A stretch of DNA of 64,000 bases, from assembly GCA_973895155.1 (NCBI GenBank), contig OZ316894.1, positions 6,696,001-6,760,000 on the forward strand, read 5' to 3'. The notes below the pieces were generated by a model. That model made no database searches. It had not been told where the DNA came from and saw only the letters and a list, made by a program, of their open reading frames with translations. Source of the DNA: Marsupella aquatica. Taxonomy: Eukaryota > Marchantiophyta. Numbering within the stretch: position 1 is the first letter of the stretch; every line of letters begins with the position of its first letter. Position numbers and translations under genes: made by a program. This document shows positions 53,572-63,320 of this stretch, piece after piece.

Positions 53572-56046
53572 CTACTCAACTCCAAGTATGTCATCTTCAA
53601 AATATACTCGTCTGTTACTCCGTCCTTTCCTGGAAGTTCTCATATCTCTTGGTGCTTCTCTTGTTGCCCTCACATACTTAACCTCACCTAAGACAATTTC
53701 TTCTTCAGCTACCGTTTTCCTTCCAAACCTAGGGATTAGGACTTGCCGACAACAACACAAGATAATGGCCACTTCGAATAGAAACAAGCATACCCCATTC
53801 CAAAGAAAAAACAGCCATTTCCATCTCGTTATCATGGATCGTGGCCAAGGAAGAATCGACTCCAGTCGTACAGAAGCTTTGTAGATGTCAGGTACACCAC
53901 CGAGGTCACGTACTCTAGCTTTCGGTTCAAGTAAGATTCTCACACTTGCAGTTGGAATCAACTTTTCCTGGGCCTCAAGAAGGCGGATCTCTATGGTTTG
54001 TGCCTCGTTAGAAATGCCGACCAAATTGGGAACTGCATAAACAAGAGTTTTCACAAGCTGAATTGGGAAACTTCTGTAGCGAAGCCTGCACGGTTTGCTT
54101 GACCGCAAAATAACTCGGTCTCGTGGAGATAGTAGCTCAGCTGTCACTTGAAACATGCCCAACTTCATGTTGTAATCTGACTCCGGCAGTGTCAAGGAAA
54201 CAGTGACGTGAAACTTGCTTCCTTGAGGAATCACTCGAGTTTTTACAACTTTGTCAAGAGGGAGGTTCTTTATTCTCTCAATCTCTTTCGCAGGGAAAAG
54301 AGGGAGCAAGGAGACGGGTCTCGGCTGGGTATAATCGAAATCCAAAGCCTGTCTTATTACGAGTGGCTTTTCCGCCACAATGTTGACGATAATTATGTCA
54401 GCAAACAGCGCTGGAATGAGCAGAAAACCCAGCACGCAGACGACATATGCCACAGCCAAGCATCCCCAGAATGTTTTCTTCGACAGCTTGCTCACGTCGG
54501 GGCCTGCTTGTGAAAACGCTTCCAAGACCTGATTGGCAGTGCCTGCTGTTACACTAGTCACCTTGTCCTTAACTTTCACTGTCCGAGTTATGGGATAAGA
54601 TAATGAGGAGAAAGTGAAATTGACCAACCAAATACCAATGGCAAGTATATGAACTATGAGGTTTAACTGGAACTCGATTGCTTGCACTACAAACCCTGCG
54701 GGTTGAACAAGGGCCTGAGGTGGATGTTCTCCTCCATTATCTTCTCCTTCTGCTTCACTGCCAGGCATACTGTACGCCCCTCTTGTTTGCCTCGTCTCAG
54801 GGACGGAAGGTTTCCCACCCAAATCACTTGACGAGGCTACCCCTTCCCACTGACCCCTCCTCTGGCTGAGATCGGTACCTTTCCACAGACCTACTCCATC
54901 ATCAGTTTTCATACTGGAAGCATTCCTTACAGCATTATCGTCGCCTTCCAGTTCCGGATTATACCCAGACCCAAACCCCCATTCTTTCTTCCTCGTCCAG
55001 ACATTCAAACTAACAGGATTTGAAACAGTATCCTCATCCACAGTTTGCAGCTGACTCTCAACTTCCGTGTCCCCTAATGATCCGGATGATGAATCATATT
55101 GGGGTTCAAAAGCGTCGGGCCTCTCAGCGATAGCCGCGATGTCCATGCTCTCTGAAAACCGGGAGACGTGGGCACCAACAAAGTTCACAACGGAATCATC
55201 ATCTTCTCTTCCCGTACAAAGCGATCGAGGCTTCCTACTCGTCAAGTCAGTCATTGCAACAGAATCATCACCCTCGATTTGTAGCTGGCTCCCAACTTCC
55301 ATGTGCCCTGATGCTCCTGACAAAGCAGCATTTCGGAGTTCGAAAGCTGTAGGCCCCTCAGCGATAGAAGCGATATCAATGCTCTCTGACAACGGAGAGA
55401 TGTGGGCACCAACAAAGCTGACAGCAGACGCATCATCTTTTGTTCGCTTTGAAGAAGATAGAGGTCTCCTCCTGAGAGACGAAGAAGACACGAAAGGCCT
55501 GGTTTGACTATCCTCTTCTAGTATTTCAGAATCAGTCTGCATAGAAATATTAGGATCGTCTAATTCATGTTTCTCTTCTTCCCATTCAGCACTTGATAAA
55601 TGTGATTCCGATAGTGCCTCGTCTTTCTTGGCTTCTTCTTCTGGCAACCGATCCACAACAGACCACCCTTCTACCACAACATCTGTAATTGTGCCTCCTA
55701 GTGACGACACGTCAATGACCTCATTAGCTCGAGATGGGTCCTCTCCAATCTGCGATTCAGAAGTTCGTGCTTCCTTTCCAAGCTCAGTGTCTACACCGTG
55801 ACCGGATGCTGGGTCAAAATCAGCCTGATCCTTTGACCGGCGAACAGTTGACGGCAAAAATCCGGTGGCCAATTTCGCCGTCCCCATCAAAGAATTTACG
55901 AAAGAGCCTCCAACTGTTTCACCACTGCTTTCTTGCTCGCTCTTTTCATCCGTTTGATCCTTGACCACAGCGGTGTTACTCTCCTCAGTACGGTCATCTC
56001 CTACACGGGCCTTATCCTCATCCTCATCCACAACCACTGGCTCCAT
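53572..56046 (-). CDS. SEIPIN: Seipin, plant type with long N-terminus, intronless
   Basis: Seipin is an ER membrane protein that organises lipid-droplet budding at ER-droplet contacts. The single frame encodes 824 residues from the ATG at 56046. Residues 1-450 are an acidic, Ser-rich cytosolic extension with an internal duplication: SFVGAHISPLSESIDIA (about 210) and NFVGAHVSRFSESMDIA (about 288), each followed by ~45 related residues. A hydrophobic stretch at 457-485 and a transmembrane segment at 526-554 (CLAVAYVVCVLGFLLIPALF) precede the lumenal domain. That domain has the family hallmarks LDFDYTQPRPVSLL, PQGSKFHVTVSLTLPESDYNMKLGMFQV and CRLRYRSFPIQ. A second TM lies at about 743-765 before a basic C-tail. 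The long N-terminus resembles the SEIPIN2/3 type of plants. No lesion is seen. Confidence 0.93.
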   Translation of the reverse strand: MEPVVVDEDEDKARVGDDRTEESNTAVVKDQTDEKSEQESSGETVGGSFVNSLMGTAKLATGFLPSTVRRSKDQADFDPASGHGVDTELGKEARTSESQIGEDPSRANEVIDVSSLGGTITDVVVEGWSVVDRLPEEEAKKDEALSESHLSSAEWEEEKHELDDPNISMQTDSEILEEDSQTRPFVSSSSLRRRPLSSSKRTKDDASAVSFVGAHISPLSESIDIASIAEGPTAFELRNAALSGASGHMEVGSQLQIEGDDSVAMTDLTSRKPRSLCTGREDDDSVVNFVGAHVSRFSESMDIAAIAERPDAFEPQYDSSSGSLGDTEVESQLQTVDEDTVSNPVSLNVWTRKKEWGFGSGYNPELEGDDNAVRNASSMKTDDGVGLWKGTDLSQRRGQWEGVASSSDLGGKPSVPETRQTRGAYSMPGSEAEGEDNGGEHPPQALVQPAGFVVQAIEFQLNLIVHILAIGIWLVNFTFSSLSYPITRTVKVKDKVTSVTAGTANQVLEAFSQAGPDVSKLSKKTFWGCLAVAYVVCVLGFLLIPALFADIIIVNIVAEKPLVIRQALDFDYTQPRPVSLLPLFPAKEIERIKNLPLDKVVKTRVIPQGSKFHVTVSLTLPESDYNMKLGMFQVTAELLSPRDRVILRSSKPCRLRYRSFPIQLVKTLVYAVPNLVGISNEAQTIEIRLLEAQEKLIPTASVRILLEPKARVRDLGGVPDIYKASVRLESILPWPRSMITRWKWLFFLWNGVCLFLFEVAIILCCCRQVLIPRFGRKTVAEEEIVLGEVKYVRATREAPRDMRTSRKGRSNRRVYFEDDILGVE

Positions 56047-57240
56047 CTCTCATGACCTAAAACCTTTCCCCTGATATTCCTCGCGATCTCGCAAAGTGAT
56101 TGAACTATTTCGTGGCGAATATTTCTCGGCGTAAATAGATAGACTACGGCTGATACACATGGCAAATTAAAATGACGAATTCAGGAGTAGCAATTCTTTT
56201 GCTCACTGATGAGCTAGCTTCAACCTGTAAAGTATTCGCCATCATGTTACCACTTCTGGTTTTACTCTTCTGTCCTTATAATCACGTCTCGCTTGAGTTC
56301 AACCAAACCAGAATCTCCTCAAAATCAAGCACAGGTTGATTCTGCGCCATCCAAAGCCCCAAATTCGCTCTACTTCCCTTGCTTCAATTATGCGAGACAG
56401 AAGCAGCAATCATTAAAACAAATTCGCCCCTCACTTCAGAAATGTTCCTCCGTCTGCAGCAAAAACAACCACAATCACTCAAACCTCCCGAAACTGGACA
56501 CCAAGGGGAACAACACCTTTAAAGATAAATTCGCTCAAAGTTCCTACAGTACTTGATCTCTGTCCAACCGCAAAAAAGACCCAGACGGTACTAATCGTTC
56601 ACAGGAACCATTTCGTCTTTGAAAATCCGGCAAACCAGACACGAAGGACACACTAAGGCATTCATCAAAGTCTACACAACCGTGGCTCGAACTCTCACAT
56701 GAACATTGAACCATGCTGTTCCCCTTCGTCCTCTCCAATTCACTTCGACACAAGCATCGTCTTGTCTCGTCTCTTCAATTCTTTGCGTCCTCTTGTCTCA
56801 CTGCTCTCCGCTCTTCAATCCCATCTCGGAAGTCGAAAGCCTGCTGTTGGATGGGATGAGAAACCGAGGCCCAAGGTGTCTGGCCCTCTTACGGCCAAGG
56901 ATGTGCGCTGCCCAGTTTTCCTAGGATGCAAGAAACCAGCAACGTCCCTGACAAGTTTCGACCTCTCGACCTGTCACGCAAGTATCTACAGGAGAACAGT
57001 CCGTGGAACAATACGAGTTCAGTGCCACTTGTCAAGCCAAGGTTACCCGCTGTCTTGCGGGGATGAGTGCCACTTGTCAACTACAGGATAATGGAGGTTT
57101 AAGAAGGAAAGGGGGGCTGTAACCCTGCTTCTGGAATGTCATAACAAGTTGTCAGGTGGCAACCTGAAAGCTTTTCCAAAAATCTAGGCACAGGATTATA
57201 GACTAGGACCCAGCCCGCCGCCGGGACGGCATGTCTAATT
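56047..57240. other. Upstream region of seipin
   Basis: 5' UTR and promoter of the minus-strand seipin, plus unassigned DNA. Frames at 56293-56556 and 56699-57091 (plus) have no motif. Confidence 0.4.
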
Positions 57241-57450
57241 GGTTTATATTTTTGTCCAGAAAAGGGTTTATTGTTGTTTTAAAAGGTTACCTATTAATTT
57301 GTGGCCCAATGTGAGAACCTGAGCATGGATTAGAAAATGGTTACATAATTTTTGTCCAGAAAGGGTTAATTGTTTTTAGAAGGTTACCTGACTATAAATG
57401 TCTGGTCCAATATGTGAACTGGAGCATCGGGTTAGAAATGGTTACACTCT
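57241..57450. repeat. Two-copy tandem duplication, about 100 bp
   Basis: tttttgtccagaaa(a)gggttta(t), aaggttacct, ccaat(g/a)tgtgaa and gagcat(g)g occur at about 57249 and 57349. The copies are diverged, with indels. Confidence 0.75.
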
Positions 57451-57768
57451 CATACGGTTTTGGAACTCATGGCTACTCTTCACATTTCTGCTTATGATTG
57501 TGTGGAGTGGGTGTCTTTGGGGCTATCAAAGGAAGGTAAGGTGGCGTCTCTGGTTCTGTCCTGGACAGTATCTTTTCTTATACATGTTTTGACACATGAC
57601 TTTCCACCATTACAGTTTGCCCCGATATATATTTTCTCTCATAAATGTTTCAAATCAATGCAATTTGAATCAATAGATTTCTCAAGACTAAAGCAGTTCC
57701 ATCAGCTTAATTGGAGGTGCAATTACCATCATGAGGCACAGGAGAATTAGGGAATTTTGGGGGCAATT
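57451..57768. other. Intergenic, no feature seen
   Basis: Short plus-strand frames (57398-57592 and 57460-57750) lack motifs. Confidence 0.35.
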
Positions 57769-58151
57769 AGAGTTTTCCGTAAAAGCTCACTTACGGAGTG
57801 AGTTCCCAGGGTGAAAAGCAGGAGTGAGCTGAACACAGGGTGAGTTAGCTTGTGGCAGCGGCACTCAAATACACTAGAGTAAAATCCAGGGCGAAAACGG
57901 GAAAGTGATCTTTGGGGGTGGCAATGCCTAAGTCACCCTGTAATCTTGATGTGGGCAGCAACTACCGTGTGAGGGACGTCAGAAATGCTCAGAGTCGAGA
58001 GTTGCCCTAGAAATCATTAGCTGTAGGACTTCACCTTGAGTTTTGACTAAAAAGTCTGTTCAATCATGCTCTACTTTCACGGTAACTAGCATTTTAGAAT
58101 TACAGGGTGAGTGGCACGTCTTTTCATGGGCTGCTTTTACGTAAAACTCTA
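57769..58151. mobile_element. MITE-like element with TA target
   Basis: The left end GAGTTTTCCGTAAAAGC at 57771 and the right end, reverse-complemented, GAGTTTTACGTAAAAGC (ending at 58149) differ at one base of 17. TA flanks both. The interior (about 379 bp) is non-coding and has several gggtgag words. TA targets suggest a Tc1/mariner-type element, but this is not firm. Confidence 0.6.
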
Positions 58152-58314
58152 TTGTCTTCTCAAAAGCTTGCTTGGTTTCTTTACACTACGAAAAATTTCA
58201 GGCTAAATAAGTAGCCCTACAATTGAACACTATAGCAAAGCTGAGATAGATGTAGAGGACCAACATAGAAGGGAACACTTCACAAAAGTCATTGGGAGTC
58301 CACTTTATTAAGAA

Positions 58315-58350
58315 CTAGCTCAATACCCGTGCGTTGCACAAAAGATGTCG
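58315..58350 (-). mobile_element. Helitron-like 3' terminus
   Basis: Minus strand reads GTGCAACGCACGGGTATTGA then GCTAG followed by T: a short stem-loop (GTGC AAC GCAC) about 11 bases before CTAG-T, which is the Helitron 3' end signature. Variant copies of the stem word lie at 59380 and 59551. The 5' end (TC) was not found, and no Rep/helicase gene is present, so the element would be non-autonomous. Confidence 0.5.
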
Positions 58351-60062
58351 TCACGGCCAAGATGTCATTGAGAACAAAAGAGGTCATGTCGGCCAAGATG
58401 TCATGTCGGCCATGAATTGGTTGAGAAATAAGATGTCGTGTCGACCAAGAGATTGTTGAGAAAAAAGTTGTATTGGCCTCATTCACAATTGGAGGACCCA
58501 AAAGGAACGTCACACTCAAAAGTGACCATAGTTTATTATGCTTTAGGATATCATTTGTAGGGTGTAATGAGATGACATAGAAAATTTGATGTACTATACT
58601 TAACAAACATCCTGTAGGTTGGTAACATTCATTAAACTATCTAGCATTTAAGACTTTGAAGATTTCCTTATATGTCCTTCAAAGATTGATAAAAGGACTT
58701 GTCATGCAACGGGTCACATCATTTCAGGACTAAAAAATACCCCCAAAAATGCATTTTAGACAATGAAATTTTACCAAAGCATGCATACTAATAGAATAAT
58801 CTTATATTTTAAAACTCAAATATTGACACACACTAAACCTTTATGTACAGGACAAAAATAATCAGTAATTTTGGCTTATTTAGGGCCAACAATAATAGGA
58901 TCCCTTAAAACAATTAAAAACTTGATTTATCTACATGGTGAGGTAGGTTACACCATGTAAAATAGTCTTGTGAAAAAATTAGAGTTAAATGTCTTCAGAT
59001 AAAATCATGGTGAAGCTTTTTCCATGTTATAAAAGTCATTTTTCACTAAAAAAAACATGTTTTTGAGTCCTGAAAGTGGTTCCTGCGAGGTACACCCTGT
59101 TGTGAATGAGGCCTATTGGCCAAGAGGTCGTTGACAAAAACCGATGTCGTGTCGGCCAAGATCTCATTGATAAAAAAGACGTCGTATCGGCCAAGAAGTC
59201 ATTGAGACAAAGGATGTCGTGTTGGCAAATTAAGAAGTCGTTGAGAAAAAAGATGTCATGTTGGCCAAGATGTTGTTGAGAGAAAAGATGTTCTGTCGGG
59301 CAAGACATCACTGAGAAAAAAGATGTTGTGTCGGCCAAGACATCATTGAGAAAACAGATGTCGTGAGGAAAATAATTACCCGTGCATGGCACAAAAGATT
59401 GTGTGTTGCCCAAAATGTAAAAGATGTCAGTATGTGAAAGATGGCGTTAAGAAAAAGTTGTCATTTTGCCAAACTAAGTTATTGTGAAGTAAATGATGTT
59501 ATAAGTAAAAAGGTGTTGTTTCACCCAATATGTCCTTAATATGTGAAAGATAGCTCAATACCGTGCGTTGCACAAAAGATGTTGAATATTAAGAAAAAAT
59601 ATGTCGTTTTGCCAAAGATGTTGTCAACAAAAAAAGTGTCATGTTGCCAAAGATTTCGTTAAGAAAAAATATGTTGTGTTGCCAAAGATTTCGTTAAGTA
59701 AAAAGATGTCATGTTGCCAAAGATGTCGTTAATATGTGAAAGATGTTGTGAAGTAAGAAGATGTCATTAAGAACTATGATGCCGTGTTGCCAAAGGTGTC
59801 GTGAAGAAAAAATGTTCTTATGTGAAAAATGTTGTGAAGTAAAAAGATGTCAATGCGCCAAAGATGTCTTTATGTCTAAGATGTCGTCAGGTAAAAGATG
59901 ATGTTTCACCAAAGATGTTATTAAGTATTTTTTGTTAAGTACAAAATGGTCGATAAGTAAAGAATGTCGTTAGACAAAGATGTAAGTTGTGAAGTAAAAG
60001 ATGTTCTTAAGTACAATTGAAAATATTGCTAGTAAACCATGTTAAGTTAAGTAAAAAAGTTG
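58340..60062. repeat. Irregular minisatellite, units of about 34-37 bp
   Basis: Units such as agatgtcgtgtcggccaaga, tgtcattgagaaaaa repeat from 58340 to 58470, then from 59114 to 59370, and in a diverged form (gatgtcgttaagaaaaaa, tgttgccaaag) up to about 60062. A MITE interrupts the array (58475-59113). Units vary in length and sequence. Confidence 0.85.
58471..59117. mobile_element. MITE inserted in the minisatellite
   Basis: The left end GGCCTCATTCACAA at 58475 and the right end (ending at 59113) are perfect 14-bp inverted repeats. TATT flanks both (58471-58474 and 59114-59117). Removing 639 bp plus one TATT restores an array unit reading gttgtattggccaagagg, confirming the insertion. Interior non-coding and AT-rich. 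Confidence 0.85.
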
Positions 60063-60551
60063 TTAAGTTGTTGCCACTTTTTTGCCACCCCTTGCATCCT
60101 GAAGTCCCATTGATAACCCCAAACTTTTGGTTACATTATTAAGCTTTTTGCTGAAAGTTACCATCATTGGCCGCTTACTTAAAACTTCTTCCTTAAAGTC
60201 GCCGCAATAGCTTAATTGGCGTTGTCTGCCCCGATGTCGAGACCCCCTGGGGTAACGGCGCTGCTTGGCTGACTTTTCAATGGCCCTTTCCCTGCACTTG
60301 CATATATCTTGCAACCTCATCAGTAACCCCAATTTTTTGGTTACTTTAAGCTTAGTTTGATTAAAGTTGACTGCGGCTGCTTTCTTGGCTTTGGCCGCCC
60401 CAACGCCAATTCCCCTTGAGGCAACGGCACAACTCAGCCCACTTTTCAACAAAACAATTTGCCTACCCCTTGAGGCAACGGCACAACTCAGCCCACTTTT
60501 CAACAAAACAATTTGCCTACCCCTTGCATGGAACCCCTTTGGTAACCTCAT
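60063..60551 (-). CDS. Basic open frame of 162 codons with internal repeats
   Basis: Very rich in K, R and A. Two kinds of repetition are visible: an 18-residue unit (GRQIVLLKSGLSCAVASR) present twice, from a 54-bp DNA duplication at 60412-60519, and a looser pair, VTKKLGLLMRLQD and VTKSLGLSMGLQD. I recognise no family. It may be a gene fragment carried near the Helitron-like end, or a chance frame in a duplicated sequence. The start codon is uncertain. Confidence 0.25.
   Translation of the reverse strand: MRLPKGFHARGRQIVLLKSGLSCAVASRGRQIVLLKSGLSCAVASRGIGVGAAKAKKAAAVNFNQTKLKVTKKLGLLMRLQDICKCRERAIEKSAKQRRYPRGSRHRGRQRQLSYCGDFKEEVLSKRPMMVTFSKKLNNVTKSLGLSMGLQDARGGKKVATT
60412..60519. repeat. Two-copy 54-bp tandem duplication
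   Basis: ccccttgaggcaacggcaca begins at 60412 and 60466. The two units look identical, so the duplication is recent and keeps the frame (18 codons). Confidence 0.93.
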
Positions 60552-63320
60552 CCAAGTTTACTCGGCTCCGTAGTCGCCAATACCATGCCCCCTTGGGATA
60601 GTGGTGTGGTTTGCAACACTTTCCAATATTGGAGGACCTGCCACCCCCAGACCAACTTTGGTCCAGATATTTTGGCCCCCACCCCATGCCTCTTCCTGTG
60701 GTAAACAAAGTGGCAAGACATAACAACAACTGAGGGGTTGTTGGGGAGTTGGAACCCAGGGCAAGATTGAGTTAGGGTTGGAGATGGAACTTTGGGGTCC
60801 CAGGTTTAAAACATTAATTTTTTGTTTTTAGCCAATGTGGTAAATGTCAGCCTCTCAAAGGTAGGAGATGCTAGGAGTATTCTTCCACAAATTTTCTTGA
60901 ATTATATCATATTCGTCAGATATCCCTAGATTTACATGCAACCGTTAGATTTTGGCAAATGAGATCCATGATTTGGTGGGAGAGTGACCAATGGTATGCA
61001 AAAAATCTAGCAAATTTTTGGCAAAAGTGGCGGAAAAAGTGGTGAACACATTTTGGGGAGGTAGAATTTGGCAAAAGCTTGCACCAAAAAACTACATTTA
61101 TTGGATCGAGGCTAGGGCCAGGGTCGTCTCAGGAGTTATCATCGCTTCCTCTTCACTCTCCCTCTTCTGGCCATTCAGTAGTTGTTGTTGCTTAAAAGTT
61201 CTCATTAAATGCCAGGAGCCCTTATGAGCTCACATAGGCTTGGAATAGAGAACTTTAAACTCCAAAGGGAAAGAAGCTACGTTCCTCCCTTTCTCTTAAA
61301 AGTTGTACTCTGTTGGTACAACTGTACCTCTCTAGAGGACCTCTATCCTCTTTGTACCTTGTACCTGGGGTCCCAAGAGTAATGAGCTCATATGTCTCTA
61401 TCTGAAGGTACAATAGTACCTGTCTTGTGCATCTTTGTGTACCTGGTTTGTGCACACCCGGCCCTGTACCAGGTTTTTTCACGTCCCTTTTTTTTCCCTT
61501 ATTGGTTCCATATTTACAGGTTTCAATTATTATCACCCAAAAGGACACTCCAAATTTGAATGACGACCATGCCATTTTTTGGCGCAACTGTGTATTCTAG
61601 TTTAGGATTATGGCTCACTTGGGTTTCCCCTTCCCCAAAAAACCCAATCATGGCTTGCCAGTCTATCTGTAGTTATCATTAATTTTAGACTGAATCAGCT
61701 AAAGTGGTCATTGGCAGAGGGTTCCTCTCCTACTACATAACCCTCTAACACCATAATTAGATCTATCAAGACCCAATTACTCTCCATCTGAGTGACTGGT
61801 GGTGTCAATGAGATGTCTATCTCAACTTGTTCAGACCTTTCCGGTGTTCAGCCATGGGCGTGGTGGACCCATTCTAAATGTATATTGAGCTAGCAAAGCA
61901 TCCATACTGAAATTAGCATAGTTACCACAGACCAACACTAAACATTTTTCCAATTCTAAGGTTACTCTCTTGAGAATGGGTCTCGAGTATGGTCACTCCT
62001 ATTGAAATTAGTGTAAAAAAGACCAACACTAGAATTTGCAAAACATTGTTCCATTTCTAAAATACAGGAGAATGGGTCTCCAAGTATGGGTTTGCTGATA
62101 AGATTAGCTGAGCAGGGGGAGCCAAGCAATGTTCTTGCCCATGGCTCATGCAATCTATAGGTGCAGACAATCCCCAATCTTTGTTTCGACCCTTCTTTTT
62201 GACAACTAAAGCTATTAGTCAAAAAATAAAAAGATTAGAGTCATAGAAGGTTGTTTCAGTGGAAAAGAGAACTTCCACATAAAATCTAATTTCTATTTTC
62301 TAGTGCCACAATGCAAATGAGAAGCTAGTTTTTGGAAGTTTGTTGATAAATATTCATATTTAGTCTAGCGTGGTCTACATCTATATTTTATTGCCTTTCT
62401 ACATGGCTTCACAATTGCATTTAAGCAGCTTACACATTATGTCTTCATTGATATAATGCTTGACATTGATTCTATGATATTTCTGCACACCTGATAACAT
62501 GATCGTAATGATTGCATGGCTATAACAACACCACAACAACTGCATGGATACAGCAACAATATGGCAACGCAACTACAATTGTACAAACCTGTAGGCCATT
62601 TAGACCAAGTGCATGGCTACAACTATCACATGACCTTAACCACAACATAGCCACAATGACACATAAAAAGTCTCAATCAGTTTGTGGATCCCTGCACAGA
62701 CCCCATCCTCCCATCTCTCTATAGCAATTCTTCAATTCAATGCAATGGGAGAAAAGAACTTACCTGGAAATATTTAAGTGTTGTATCAAAGTTATGTGAT
62801 GTTTTACATGACAATAATTAAAAATATGATCTCCATATTAGTGCTCATTGCGCTTCATCACTATATTCATTAAAACTGTACTTTTAAAAGTCCATAAGAT
62901 GAACCCTAAAGTTAATTTTTTTCAGGCCAAATTCTATTAAAGCATTCCCCAAAGCTAATTTTTTTCAGCCCAAATATACACTTTTGAACGCCCAAAATTT
63001 TGTTTTTTTTCACCCAAATGTTTAATAATAACTTAAATCATATATTCTAATTAATTTAAAAATTAGAGTAAATTTAATTTAGTCCAAAAATCAGAGGCCA
63101 ATACCACTCAGACCATCTATAAATTAAAAAATATAGATGGTCATAAATCAAGGGTCAAAATGAGATTGACCCACTATATAATTATTAAATTGTCCAGTCC
63201 AGGGAGAGAGCCTCACACTATGCATATCCTAATTATTACTTTATCCTACATGTTCAAAACATATCCTTTGACATAATATGAATGTACAATTCAGGGTAGG
63301 CACTAGAGCAACCCTATCTC
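60552..63320. other. Intergenic stretch without recognisable genes
   Basis: AT-rich beyond 62.2 kb, with short unsupported frames. Some gtacc-rich text around 61300-61470 and CAA-rich text around 62520-62690. No transposon ends recognised. Confidence 0.45.

Noticed and set aside
53495-53884. 129-codon plus-strand frame
   Set aside because: Antisense to the 3' end of the seipin gene.
59036-59413. 125-codon minus-strand frame with repeated TRH-FLS-type words
   Set aside because: Translation of the minisatellite plus part of the nested MITE.
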